A DNA stretch of 15,623 bases, taken from positions 1 through 15,623 of the forward strand of contig JAIYAA010000136.1 in assembly GCA_027489295.1 (NCBI GenBank), given 5' to 3'. The stretch comes from Sphingomonadales bacterium. GTDB lineage: Bacteria; Pseudomonadota; Alphaproteobacteria; Sphingomonadales; Sphingomonadaceae. The position numbers were made by a program, and so were the translations under genes. The notes under the pieces were generated by a model. The model had not been told where the DNA came from. It made no database searches and saw only the letters and a list, made by a program, of their open reading frames with translations. Positions 7,864-13,465 of this stretch are shown piece by piece (position 1 is the first letter of the stretch; every line of letters begins with the position of its first letter).

Positions 7864-9459
7864 ATGTCGCAGACTGCCGTCATATACGCGCGTTATTCAA
7901 CATCCGAACAACGCGGCTTCTCGATCGAGCGCCAGCAAACGCATGGCACTGAATTTGCCGTCGAGTGCGGCTGGACGGTCGAGAAGACGATTACCGACGA
8001 AGGCCGGAGCGCCTTTCACGGCGCTAATCGGTTTGAAGGCGCCTCGCTCCACGAATTCGAGTTGGAAGCCCGGAACGGCCTTCATCGAGGTAAGGTGCTG
8101 GTGGTCGAGAACATCGACCGATTGAGCCGTCAGGGCGCAAAAGCAGCCGCGCAGCTGATTTGGGGCCTGAACGAGAACGGCGTTGATGTCGCGACCTACC
8201 ACGACGGGCATGTCTACAAGTCCGCCGAAAACGGCGAGATGCTGGACATTTTCAAGCTCGTCATCCTCGCCCAGCAGGCACACGAGGAGAGCAGCAAGAA
8301 GAGCAAGCGCACCAAAGCATCCTGGCAAAAGCGCTTCGAGAACATCGCCGCCGGCACGCAGACCGCTTCCATCCCCAATACGCCGATGTGGGTGGATCGC
8401 ATCGACGGCAAGATGGTCCTCAACGAGCATCGCACCCGCGTGCTCAACGACATCTACGACCTCTATATCGACGGGGTTGGCATCCACAGGATCGTGACCA
8501 TCCTGCACGAGCGGGGCGAACCCAGCTGGACGCCACCCGAACAACGCCGGGGCAACAACGGCTGGTTCTACAGCTACATCTATCGCCTGCTCACCAAGCG
8601 CACCGTTCTTGGTGAGTACGTGACGACCGATGGAAAGACGCTCGCTACCGACTTCTGGCCGCAGGCGATCACCGCCGAAAAATGGAACCGCGCACAAGCC
8701 GCTCTAGCAATGCGAAAGGGCAACCAGAAAACGACCAAGACCCAGGGCAACCGCAATCTGCTGAGCCAAATGGTGTTTTGCGATCGATGCGGCGGCGGTG
8801 CCAATTTCCGCTATTTCGAGGACAAGGGGCAGTCTTACACAAAGAAGAACGGCGAGACGGTCATCTATCGGCGCAACGATCACCGCCGACTGCGCTGCGA
8901 CCGTTCACGGCGAAAGCTGGAATGCGATAACGGCACGATCCTGAACTACGATGTCGTGGAAGCCACCGTGCTGAACCAGCTGCTACCGCACCTCGTGCAG
9001 AAGCGCACGGAAACCACAGTTGTGGTGGAACTGCGCAACCGGATTGCGGAACTCACGCGGCAGCGCGATGCCGATCAGGACCGCCTCAACAACCTCGTGG
9101 ATGCCCTCGCCGATGGCGGCAGCAAAGCCATCGTGCAGCGCATCGCAGCCCTTGAGGAGCAGGTGGATCAGCAATCGGAGGCGATCCAGGCGGCGGAAAA
9201 GAGCCTCGCTATCGAAATGGCTAAGCCGTCCAACGATGATGACATCGCGGCCATCGAGAGCTTGAGAGCGGAATTGACCAGCACGAACGACGAGGTGCGC
9301 GTCTATGCACGAGGCCGAGTGAATATGTCGCTGCGACGGATCATCAAGCGCATCGCGATCACCAACAACGGCTGTTTCAGGATCGAGCCGGACGACAAGG
9401 CGTGGTGGCTATTTGACGAGGATGGCACGCTGCTGGAAGGTGCTTACGAGCCTGCCTAA
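7864..9459 (+). CDS. Large serine recombinase (site-specific integrase)
   Basis: This 531-aa integrase catalyses attP x attB recombination through a 5' phosphoserine link. The resolvase-type N-terminal domain (1-145) has YARYS with nucleophile Ser12 and Arg10, and IDRLSR with Arg86 and Arg89. The recombinase DNA-binding domain (about 168-285) holds NTPMWVDRI, GIHRIVTILHERG and the RLLTKRTVLGEY segment. A zinc ribbon follows with Cys306, Cys309, Cys345 and Cys354. A long coiled coil (about 385-480, e.g. ALEEQVDQQSEAIQAAEKSL) is the part that in this family controls synapsis and direction. The ATG at 7864 is chosen because of AAGGACA upstream and because the domain starts at once; the frame could extend to 7789 but would run into comM sequence. 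A recombination directionality factor is not identifiable but may be among the small genes downstream. Confidence 0.95.
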   Translation: MSQTAVIYARYSTSEQRGFSIERQQTHGTEFAVECGWTVEKTITDEGRSAFHGANRFEGASLHEFELEARNGLHRGKVLVVENIDRLSRQGAKAAAQLIWGLNENGVDVATYHDGHVYKSAENGEMLDIFKLVILAQQAHEESSKKSKRTKASWQKRFENIAAGTQTASIPNTPMWVDRIDGKMVLNEHRTRVLNDIYDLYIDGVGIHRIVTILHERGEPSWTPPEQRRGNNGWFYSYIYRLLTKRTVLGEYVTTDGKTLATDFWPQAITAEKWNRAQAALAMRKGNQKTTKTQGNRNLLSQMVFCDRCGGGANFRYFEDKGQSYTKKNGETVIYRRNDHRRLRCDRSRRKLECDNGTILNYDVVEATVLNQLLPHLVQKRTETTVVVELRNRIAELTRQRDADQDRLNNLVDALADGGSKAIVQRIAALEEQVDQQSEAIQAAEKSLAIEMAKPSNDDDIAAIESLRAELTSTNDEVRVYARGRVNMSLRRIIKRIAITNNGCFRIEPDDKAWWLFDEDGTLLEGAYEPA

Positions 9460-9502
9460 TCCCCTGCCCCACAGACGCCCAGGACGAGCATCGGATATGG
9501 AA

Positions 9503-9528
9503 ACACCCCAGCGCAGCGTCTGGGGTGT
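9503..9528 (+). terminator. Intrinsic terminator after the recombinase gene
   Basis: ACACCCCAG (9503-9511) pairs perfectly with CTGGGGTGT (9520-9528) around an 8-nt loop, 43 bp after the recombinase stop. The following CTTGCTA is a poor T-tract. Read in reverse the stem is followed by TTTCC, so it may also end the convergent small gene. Confidence 0.65.
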
Positions 9529-9557
9529 CTTGCTATCAGGAAGAGCGCCGTTGGGGC

Positions 9558-9755
9558 TCATTGGCGCGGTAATTCGAAGACCTCACCATGCCGCGTTTCC
9601 ATATAGAAGTGCGTGGTGTAGCGCTCGACGTAGAAGCGCTGGCCTCCATACTCTACGGAGAAAGCATCCTCCTCGTAGTCGGGGTTGGTGTCGATCTCTT
9701 CCAGCATGAAGTCTGCGAACTTGCCGAGGTCGATGTTTGCGATTTCGATCTGCAC
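9558..9755 (-). CDS. Small acidic hypothetical protein
   Basis: This 65-aa protein starts at GTG 9753-9755; a second adjacent GTG at 9756-9758 would add one residue. The ribosome site AGGAG lies 7 nt before the chosen start. The frame is open upstream to 9857 but that extension has no protein character. The protein is acidic with an aromatic-rich centre (FSVEYGGQRFYVERYTTHFY), which looks like a small beta-sheet fold. No known motif. It is divergent from the DUF2958-like gene. Its upstream region shares a 35-36-nt sequence with the region upstream of the gene at 11217-11645. Size and position would suit a recombination directionality factor or early regulator, but nothing in the sequence proves this. 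Confidence 0.6.
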   Translation of the reverse strand: MQIEIANIDLGKFADFMLEEIDTNPDYEEDAFSVEYGGQRFYVERYTTHFYMETRHGEVFELPRQ

Positions 9756-9771
9756 CACTTGTCTCCTTCCC

Positions 9772-9807
9772 CAGCTTGTTGTTGCCGTTCTGGAAGAAGG
9801 TCGAGCA
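9772..9807 (-). repeat. Shared upstream sequence, copy A
   Basis: This 36-nt stretch directly upstream of the ribosome site of the 65-aa gene matches 11692-11726 at 29 of 35 aligned positions with one gap. The identical blocks are CAGCTTGT, GTTGCC, TCTGG, AGG and CGAGCA on the + strand. It may be a shared promoter or leader. Confidence 0.5.
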
Positions 9808-9903
9808 AAGAATTCACTATCTCGTTCTGGTAGAGCATCCTGAATATGTGGTGGCACAAACCAGAAAACTGGTTGCCCTTTGCGTCAAAAGGAGCCGTGT
9901 GTC

Positions 9904-9930
9904 CTTGGGCCAATTAACTGGAGGCCCAAG
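9904..9930 (+). promoter_or_regulatory. RNA hairpin covering the start of the DUF2958-like gene
   Basis: CTTGGGCC (9904-9911) and GGCCCAAG (9923-9930) form a perfect 8-bp stem with an 11-nt loop. The right arm includes the last two bases of the GGAGG ribosome site (9920-9924) and the G of the GTG start codon. The folded form should reduce initiation. A very short possible leader frame (GTG at 9897, stop TAA at 9915-9917, encoding MCPWAN) runs through the left arm and preceding bases. Confidence 0.45.
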
Positions 9931-10286
9931 TGAGCGACTGGAAAAGACTACTGCGCAGCGAAACCCTGGAGAAGCTGCAAGCCAATTACCGGGAACAACT
10001 GCCGCACAAGGGGCGCAAGTCGGAGCGAGATTTCGAGCCGGTATGCAAGCTGTTCAATCCCACAGGCGGGGGTACGTGGCTGCTCACAGAATGCGATGAA
10101 GACGGCCTCGCGTTTGGGCTAGCCGACATGGGCTACCCGGAAATGGGCTACGTCAGCATGGACGAGCTTGCGGAGTTCAAGGGGCTAGGTGGTCTGGGGA
10201 TCGAGGAAGACCTTCACTTCCGCGCCAACAAACCGCTCAGCGCATACGCCAGGGAAGCGCAGCAGCTGGGGTACATTCGACCCTAG
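9930..10286 (+). CDS. DUF2958-like protein
   Basis: This 118-aa protein starts at GTG 9930 after GGAGG with 5-6 nt spacing; an in-frame TAA at 9915 rules out a longer start. The pattern VCKLFNP, then TWLLTECDEDGLAFGLADMG, PEMGYVSMDEL, LGIEEDLHFRANKPLSAYAREAQ matches DUF2958 proteins as I know them, which occur on plasmids and phages and have no settled function. Length is typical, though this copy has an N-terminal addition of about 35 residues rich in charged amino acids. It is soluble, with no membrane segments. A hairpin covers its start codon, and a strong terminator follows at 10353-10385. Confidence 0.8.
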   Translation: MSDWKRLLRSETLEKLQANYREQLPHKGRKSERDFEPVCKLFNPTGGGTWLLTECDEDGLAFGLADMGYPEMGYVSMDELAEFKGLGGLGIEEDLHFRANKPLSAYAREAQQLGYIRP

Positions 10287-10306
10287 CAGGTCTGGTAAAT
10301 AGGTGT

Positions 10307-10337
10307 GCGGTTGAACTTTAGGTCATTTGACAACCGC
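10307..10337 (+). other. Hairpin in the 3' region of the DUF2958-like gene
   Basis: GCGGTTG (10307-10313) and CAACCGC (10331-10337) are a perfect 7-bp inverted repeat with a 17-nt loop, 20 bp after the stop codon and just before the main terminator. It may be part of the terminator region or a protein-binding dyad. No T-tract follows it. Confidence 0.3.
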
Positions 10338-10352
10338 TCTCCTTGATCAACG

Positions 10353-10385
10353 GAGCCCAGGGTGTTTCTCCTTCACCCTGGGCTC
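10353..10385 (+). terminator. Strong intrinsic terminator (convergent gene ends)
   Basis: GAGCCCAGGGTG (10353-10364) pairs perfectly over 12 bp with CACCCTGGGCTC (10374-10385) around a 9-nt loop, followed by TTTCATATCACTTTTT. It lies between the stops of the DUF2958-like gene (+) and the gene ending at 10393 (-). It clearly suits the + strand; the reverse side has no T-run. Confidence 0.85.
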
Positions 10386-10392
10386 TTTCATA

Positions 10393-10947
10393 TCACTTTT
10401 TCCGAGCAGCGTTGATGGGTGCCTCCGGCTTGTGGCCAACCTCCGCAATCACGCTGTTGTCGGGGTTCTTGCCAAAGCGATAGCGCGAACTCACCGCGCG
10501 CTTGTCGTCGGCACTCAGCTGTTCCCAATCCGCCCGTGCAGTCCAGGGCTTGTCGGCGCTGGAAGCGCTGCGCTTGCTGGTTGCCTTGCCGCCACCCACG
10601 TTGCCGGTGCCCTTGCCGTCGAGTGCAGCCTTGATCTCCTTGTCGAGATCACCAGCTTCCACGGACTTGCGCATCCCCGCAAGGAAGTCCTGGAACCGCT
10701 CTGCGGGCACGTAGCTGGTTTCCTTGCCACGGATCAGCACCGGCGTGTTAGCTACCTTGGGGGAGAAGCTGATTGCGCCATTGTTGCCCAGCTTCCACGA
10801 CCGCAGAGCGGGCGTCTTGCCCTCGCGGTGCTGCTCAGCAGCGGTGTCGATCACTTTGAGCAGCTTGTTGCGGCCCTTCTGGGGATCATACACGGGCGCA
10901 TTGAAGTGCGTGCCCAGAGTATCGTCGATCAGTTGCAGCCAGTCCAC
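10393..10947 (-). CDS. Hypothetical protein with lysine-rich C-terminal tail
   Basis: This 184-aa soluble protein starts at GTG 10945-10947, preceded by GGAGG with 8-nt spacing; this beats the longer frame to 10989, which has no ribosome site. The N-terminal half is mixed alpha/beta (DWLQLIDDTLGTHFNAPVY). The middle has SWKLGNNGAISFSPKVANT followed by a helix (ERFQDFLAGMRKSVEAG). A low-complexity Gly/Ser/Lys linker follows, then a basic end (INAARKK). The middle aligns loosely with the protein at 11217-11645 (see findings). It has its own TTGACA promoter with an overlapping dyad, so it is a single-gene, probably regulated unit. I do not recognise the family. The basic tail and possible SWKxxxxGAISF strand would suit nucleic-acid binding, but that is speculation. 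Confidence 0.7.
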   Translation of the reverse strand: MDWLQLIDDTLGTHFNAPVYDPQKGRNKLLKVIDTAAEQHREGKTPALRSWKLGNNGAISFSPKVANTPVLIRGKETSYVPAERFQDFLAGMRKSVEAGDLDKEIKAALDGKGTGNVGGGKATSKRSASSADKPWTARADWEQLSADDKRAVSSRYRFGKNPDNSVIAEVGHKPEAPINAARKK

Positions 10948-10978
10948 CGATGCATCCTCCACTAGATTACGCGGCGGG

Positions 10979-11008
10979 CATAGGCACACAGGGTTACCTA
11001 TGTGTCAA
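10979..11008 (-). promoter_or_regulatory. Promoter with overlapping operator-like dyad for the gene at 10393-10947
   Basis: On the reverse strand TTGACA (11003-11008) is followed after 18 bp by CCTATG (10979-10984), about 19 bp upstream of the GGAGG. The -10 hexamer is weak. CATAGG (10979-10984) and CCTATG (10997-11002) are a perfect dyad with a 12-bp spacer covering the whole spacer region. A repressor there would block RNA polymerase. The word GGYTACCTA occurs here (10992-11000) and again at 11029-11037. Confidence 0.5.
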
Positions 11009-11095
11009 TGGCCAGAGCCAGCAGCGCAGGCTACCTAACAGGGCTTCGCCATCGCTGATGTTACGAAGTCCACTCTTATTAGATTTATAACATGG

Positions 11096-11118
11096 GCGGA
11101 TTTGTCGCAGAAATCCGC
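11096..11118. other. Inverted repeat in the non-coding region 11009-11170
   Basis: GCGGATTT (11096-11103) and AAATCCGC (11111-11118) form a perfect 8-bp inverted repeat with a 7-nt spacer, followed by TAGTTTTG on the + strand. No + gene ends here, so it is not an obvious terminator. It may be an operator or part of a small RNA. The rest of 11009-11170 shows no supported gene. Confidence 0.35.
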
Positions 11119-11170
11119 TAGTTTTGAGCATGGGCAATGGCACCCTTGCGATGTGCAGATGTCAAGGAAA

Positions 11171-11191
11171 AGGCCCCCAGAGTGGGGGCCT
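11171..11191 (-). terminator. Intrinsic terminator for the gene at 11217-11645
   Basis: AGGCCCCCA (11171-11179) and TGGGGGCCT (11183-11191) make a 9-bp GC-rich stem with a 3-nt loop. On the reverse strand it is followed by TTTCCTTG and lies 26 bp beyond the stop codon of the reverse-strand gene. Confidence 0.8.
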
Positions 11192-11216
11192 GGTTAGTCG
11201 GGTTAGCGGTGTGCCG

Positions 11217-11645
11217 TCAGGGCTTTGCGCCCTCGGTCTTCTTTGCCGCGCGCGTCTGCCGCATCTTCGTGGTGCGCTGCTCGCGCTTGCCAGCCAGTGC
11301 CTCCAGCTGCGTCTTGAACTCATCCTTGCGAATGCGATCCGCGTAATAGTCCAGTGCCTCCACGAACGCCTTGGTCGGCGCCGTCATCTCGCGCACGTCC
11401 ACCTTGGTGCCATTCACGTTGACCGTCTCCAGCACCAGAGCCGTGTTGTTGACCCGGATCGTGAATGCGACGCGATCCTCCACGATCTTGAAGTTGCGCT
11501 TGCCCTCCTTTTTGCTGTCCTGGAAAAGCGCCTTCTGCTTTTCGATGTTGTCAAGTGCGACCTGCTTCATCGACCGCTGGCCAGCGTTGTTGGAGAAAGC
11601 CGAAACCTGCGCAGCGGGAACGAGCAGCTTGGGGTCGAATGCCAT
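11217..11645 (-). CDS. Hypothetical protein with basic C-terminal tail
   Basis: This 142-aa protein starts at ATG 11643-11645 (MAFDPKLLVPAAQV) after GGAG with 9-nt spacing. An alternative GTG at 11673-11675 has AGGAG only 5 nt before it and would add ten mostly hydrophobic residues; it is less likely but open. The centre is beta-rich (RNFKIVEDRVAFTIRVNNT, ALVLETVNVNG). A helix-rich region follows (AFVEALDYYADRIRKDEF), then a strongly basic tail (REQRTTKMRQTRAAKK). Its layout parallels the protein at 10393-10947. It is a single-gene unit with its own terminator and a leader containing a hairpin and a shared upstream sequence. No known family; the basic tail may bind nucleic acid. Confidence 0.7.
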   Translation of the reverse strand: MAFDPKLLVPAAQVSAFSNNAGQRSMKQVALDNIEKQKALFQDSKKEGKRNFKIVEDRVAFTIRVNNTALVLETVNVNGTKVDVREMTAPTKAFVEALDYYADRIRKDEFKTQLEALAGKREQRTTKMRQTRAAKKTEGAKP

Positions 11646-11669
11646 GTTGTAAACTCCGATTAACATCAG

Positions 11670-11703
11670 CAGCACAAGCGCTCCTGATAAACAGCTTGTG
11701 TTG
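11670..11703 (-). promoter_or_regulatory. Leader hairpin upstream of the gene at 11217-11645
   Basis: CAGCACAAGC (11670-11679) and GCTTGTGTTG (11694-11703) pair over 10 bp with one G-U pair around a 14-nt loop. On the reverse (coding) strand the loop holds AGGAG, a ribosome site for the alternative GTG start at 11675, which lies in the stem. It may control translation. Confidence 0.4.
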
Positions 11704-11726
11704 CCACTCTGGTTGGAGGGCGAGCA
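11692..11726 (-). repeat. Shared upstream sequence, copy B
   Basis: This 35-nt stretch upstream of the gene at 11217-11645 matches 9772-9807 (29 of 35 aligned positions, one gap). In both places an AGGAG and a GTG follow on the reverse strand. No obvious -35/-10 pair can be assigned within it. Confidence 0.5.
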
Positions 11727-11845
11727 CTCAATGAGGTTGACAGAGCAGATTTCTGGTTGATCACGAGATTACCCGATTAACACCCGTCTGAACGAGAATG
11801 CGCGGTTGAATAAGTAGATGTGTCTAGCAAAGGAGACACACTACA

Positions 11846-12067
11846 ATGAACGCAAATTTCCCCGCGCATCCAGACGGCTGGTTCATGGTCGTGACACGCA
11901 GACTTCACCGAAATGAGCAATTCGAAATCAACCAATGGCTTAGGTTGATGACACAATCGAAATATGACCTCACCCCCTGTGCAGCCGACGTTGATCGGCT
12001 ACAAGCTTTCTTCTCAGCGAAATCTGACGCGGTTTTGTTCAAGCTTACCTGGGGCGGGCCGCAATGA
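11846..12067 (+). CDS. Small hypothetical protein, gene 1 of a four-gene overlapping cassette
   Basis: This 73-aa protein has an ATG at 11846 with AAAGGAG 10 nt upstream, the only strong ribosome site at the head of the cassette. The sequence has a strand-like start (DGWFMVVTRRLHRNEQFEIN) and a helix (AADVDRLQAFFSAKSDAVLF). No membrane segment and no known motif. Its TGA overlaps the ATG of the next gene (ATGA at 12064-12067). It is divergent from the gene at 11217-11645 across about 200 bp. A TTGACA at 11737-11742 is a possible -35, but a matching -10 is not convincing. Confidence 0.65.
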   Translation: MNANFPAHPDGWFMVVTRRLHRNEQFEINQWLRLMTQSKYDLTPCAADVDRLQAFFSAKSDAVLFKLTWGGPQ

Positions 12068-12273
12068 GGCACTGTCGCAAGAGGCCACTCGCATCTGAGA
12101 ACGAAGCTTACCGGGTAGCAAGAGAGATGGGGAAGAAGGGCAAATTCGTGCATCCCTACTTCTGCACTCAATGCAAGCGCTGGCACACCGGAACGTCGAA
12201 AGGCCTCCGGAGAAAGCGCCTGGACTATCTGTTTGAGCAGATTGCGAAGGAACTGCATGGAGGTGCCGATTGA
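12064..12273 (+). CDS. Small CxxC...WH zinc-ribbon-like protein, gene 2 of the cassette
   Basis: This 69-aa basic protein contains HPYFCTQCKRWHTG (about residues 31-44). The pattern aromatic-C-x2-C-x2-WH-x-G is common in small phage-encoded proteins and probably binds one metal ion with Cys, Cys and His. It is rich in Lys and Arg (GLRRKRLDYLFEQIAKEL), so nucleic-acid binding is plausible. The start overlaps the preceding stop by ATGA and has no good ribosome site, so it should depend on translational coupling. Its TGA overlaps the next start within TTGA (12270-12273). Confidence 0.7.
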   Translation: MRHCRKRPLASENEAYRVAREMGKKGKFVHPYFCTQCKRWHTGTSKGLRRKRLDYLFEQIAKELHGGAD

Positions 12274-12527
12274 GCACCATCGTACCCCATGATGTCATGT
12301 GCTTTGGTCTGGAGCGCGCATTCGCCAAGGCATATGGCCTCAGAACCGAAACGTACAAATGTGGGCCGGATGTTTACCGCATCGCGTTCGGTCTTCGCTG
12401 GCACGTTCAGCTAACGCCGGAAGCAGTGAGCGACCTCTACGGCTATGTGGAAGATCCGCGAGCCCTCAAGGACCACTTCGACAGCCAGTACGCGAACACC
12501 TGTCTGGCGTTCAGATCCGACCGATGA
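12270..12527 (+). CDS. Small hypothetical protein, gene 3 of the cassette
   Basis: This 85-aa protein starts at TTG 12270, chosen because GGAGG lies 6 nt upstream and the start overlaps the previous stop (TTGA). An internal ATG at 12294-12299 is an alternative but lacks such a site. The protein looks globular and mixed alpha/beta (AFAKAYGLRTETYKCGPD, IAFGLRWHVQLTPEAVSDLY). No known motif, signal peptide or membrane segment. Its stop overlaps the next start as ATGA. Confidence 0.65.
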   Translation: MSTIVPHDVMCFGLERAFAKAYGLRTETYKCGPDVYRIAFGLRWHVQLTPEAVSDLYGYVEDPRALKDHFDSQYANTCLAFRSDR

Positions 12528-12727
12528 AGCCGCCCTACTCCATCGTGTTCGATCTGGATGGCTATGGTCGTTTGATGGAGTGGATGCGCAGTCATCCCGA
12601 TGAAGCCAAGCTCATCCAGGACGTAGCGCTGTGCTATCCGAGGAGCCGTGGTGAGGAGTTTACCGTCGAGGTGACGACAAGCGACTGCACCACAGCCCTC
12701 AAGCTCAAGCTTTCACTGGCGTAGCTT
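12524..12727 (+). CDS. Small hypothetical protein, gene 4 of the cassette
   Basis: This is a protein of about 66 aa with an ATG at 12524 inside the ATGA overlap and no ribosome site of its own, so coupling is expected. The N-terminus YSIVFDLDGYGRL resembles the first strand of a HAD-type fold (DLDG), but the protein is far too short for a HAD enzyme and the match is probably coincidental. The rest is helix then strand (DEAKLIQDVALCYPRSRG, EEFTVEVTTSD). The stop TAG at 12722-12724 is just after the end of the convergent lipoprotein gene; the two coding ends overlap by 12 bp. Confidence 0.6.
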
Positions 12728-12925
12728 TTTGACTCGTTCCAGCCCTCTGTCATTGGCATTCTGCCAGTTTTGACGAGAACTTTCGGTGTCACCCGTATTG
12801 GTCTCTACCGGCGCAGGTACAGTCACGTTCTCTCCCGTGCCATTCGTCGACTCAGAGGAATTGTTGCCGCTATCCTCTCCACAGGCACCCAACGCCAGCA
12901 GCATCCCAATCAAAACGTATCGCAT
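12713..12925 (-). CDS. Small lipoprotein
   Basis: This 70-aa protein has a type II signal peptide: MRYVLIGMLLALGAC, with lipobox LGAC and the lipid-carrying Cys at residue 15. The mature part is short, hydrophilic and Ser/Asn/Thr-rich, probably disordered (GEDSGNNSSESTNGTGENV), and ends in a basic helix (DRGLERVKKLRQ). The ATG at 12925 follows GGAGG with 5-nt spacing, a strong site. It is predicted to be membrane-anchored at the periplasmic face. In prophages such proteins are often superinfection-exclusion or envelope-modifying factors, or Rz1-type spanins; Rz1 is usually proline-rich, which this is not. Its 3' end overlaps the cassette's last gene by 12 bp in convergent orientation. Confidence 0.75.
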   Translation of the reverse strand: MRYVLIGMLLALGACGEDSGNNSSESTNGTGENVTVPAPVETNTGDTESSRQNWQNANDRGLERVKKLRQ

Positions 12926-13024
12926 TCAAGCCTCCATGGCCGTTCCCACAAAGGTGTGGACTACGGTTCTAGGACGGGGACCGAATTATTCCAAATGCGC
13001 TCGCGACCACGCGCGCACGACGGG

Positions 13025-13444
13025 TCAGTCCATCAGCGCCATAAACTCGGCGTGCTCGACGCGAACCGTCTCCGGGTCTGCCGCATCGACAAGGTTCGGC
13101 TGCTCCGTCCAAATCCATGCCGCTAGCTGCTTCGTTTTCCAATTGTAGCCGAACGTGCCGCCCAGGAGCGCGGGCTCTCCAACGTGGAAATCAAAAACGA
13201 AATGGGTTTTGGGGTGCTGCTCGCGTGCAGCTTCGATGTAGCGCTGACCAGCGGCAAGCAGGTACTCGCCAAGGTCATAAAACTTGTCAACAATGAACGC
13301 CTTGGCGCGCCGGTCAACTGCCGCAACCCCTGCCAGCTGGGGCATGTTCGCGTGAAAATCTGCGCCTAAGTTGGCGATCCGCACGGCTTTGCCGCGCCGG
13401 TTTGGCTGAGCTTTCATATTCACGGGCTCGTAATAGCGCCTCAT
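13025..13444 (-). CDS. Hypothetical protein of 139 aa
   Basis: The ATG at 13442-13444 (MRRYYEPVNMKA) or the second ATG at 13415-13417 may be the start; neither has a clear ribosome site. The frame stays open upstream to 13786, but that part looks non-protein and is antisense to the small HTH gene, so it is excluded. The protein is soluble and mixed alpha/beta: RIANLGADFHANMPQLAGV, VDRRAKAFIVDKFYDLGEYL, KTHFVFDFHVGEPALLGG, NWKTKQLAAWIWTEQ. The F-D-F-H and D-F-H-A patterns could hold a metal, but no known catalytic signature is recognised. It may be co-transcribed with the lipoprotein gene 99 bp downstream. Confidence 0.6.
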   Translation of the reverse strand: MRRYYEPVNMKAQPNRRGKAVRIANLGADFHANMPQLAGVAAVDRRAKAFIVDKFYDLGEYLLAAGQRYIEAAREQHPKTHFVFDFHVGEPALLGGTFGYNWKTKQLAAWIWTEQPNLVDAADPETVRVEHAEFMALMD

Positions 13445-13465
13445 TGCGGAACCGTTAAGTACAGG

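Noticed and set aside
7308..7883. Continuous 191-codon reverse frame as a functional shortened ComM
   Set aside because: The first 25 or so codons are antisense to the recombinase start, have no ribosome site and do not match ComM. The ATPase core would be missing.
7897..8697. 266-codon reverse frame opposite the recombinase
   Set aside because: It is antisense to the catalytic and recombinase domains and has no recognisable domain.
11737..11742. TTGACA as promoter of the four-gene cassette
   Set aside because: No acceptable -10 hexamer lies 16-18 bp downstream, so it is not reported as a promoter.
12536..12570. HAD phosphatase match suggested by FDLDG
   Set aside because: The protein is only 66 aa and lacks all later HAD motifs.
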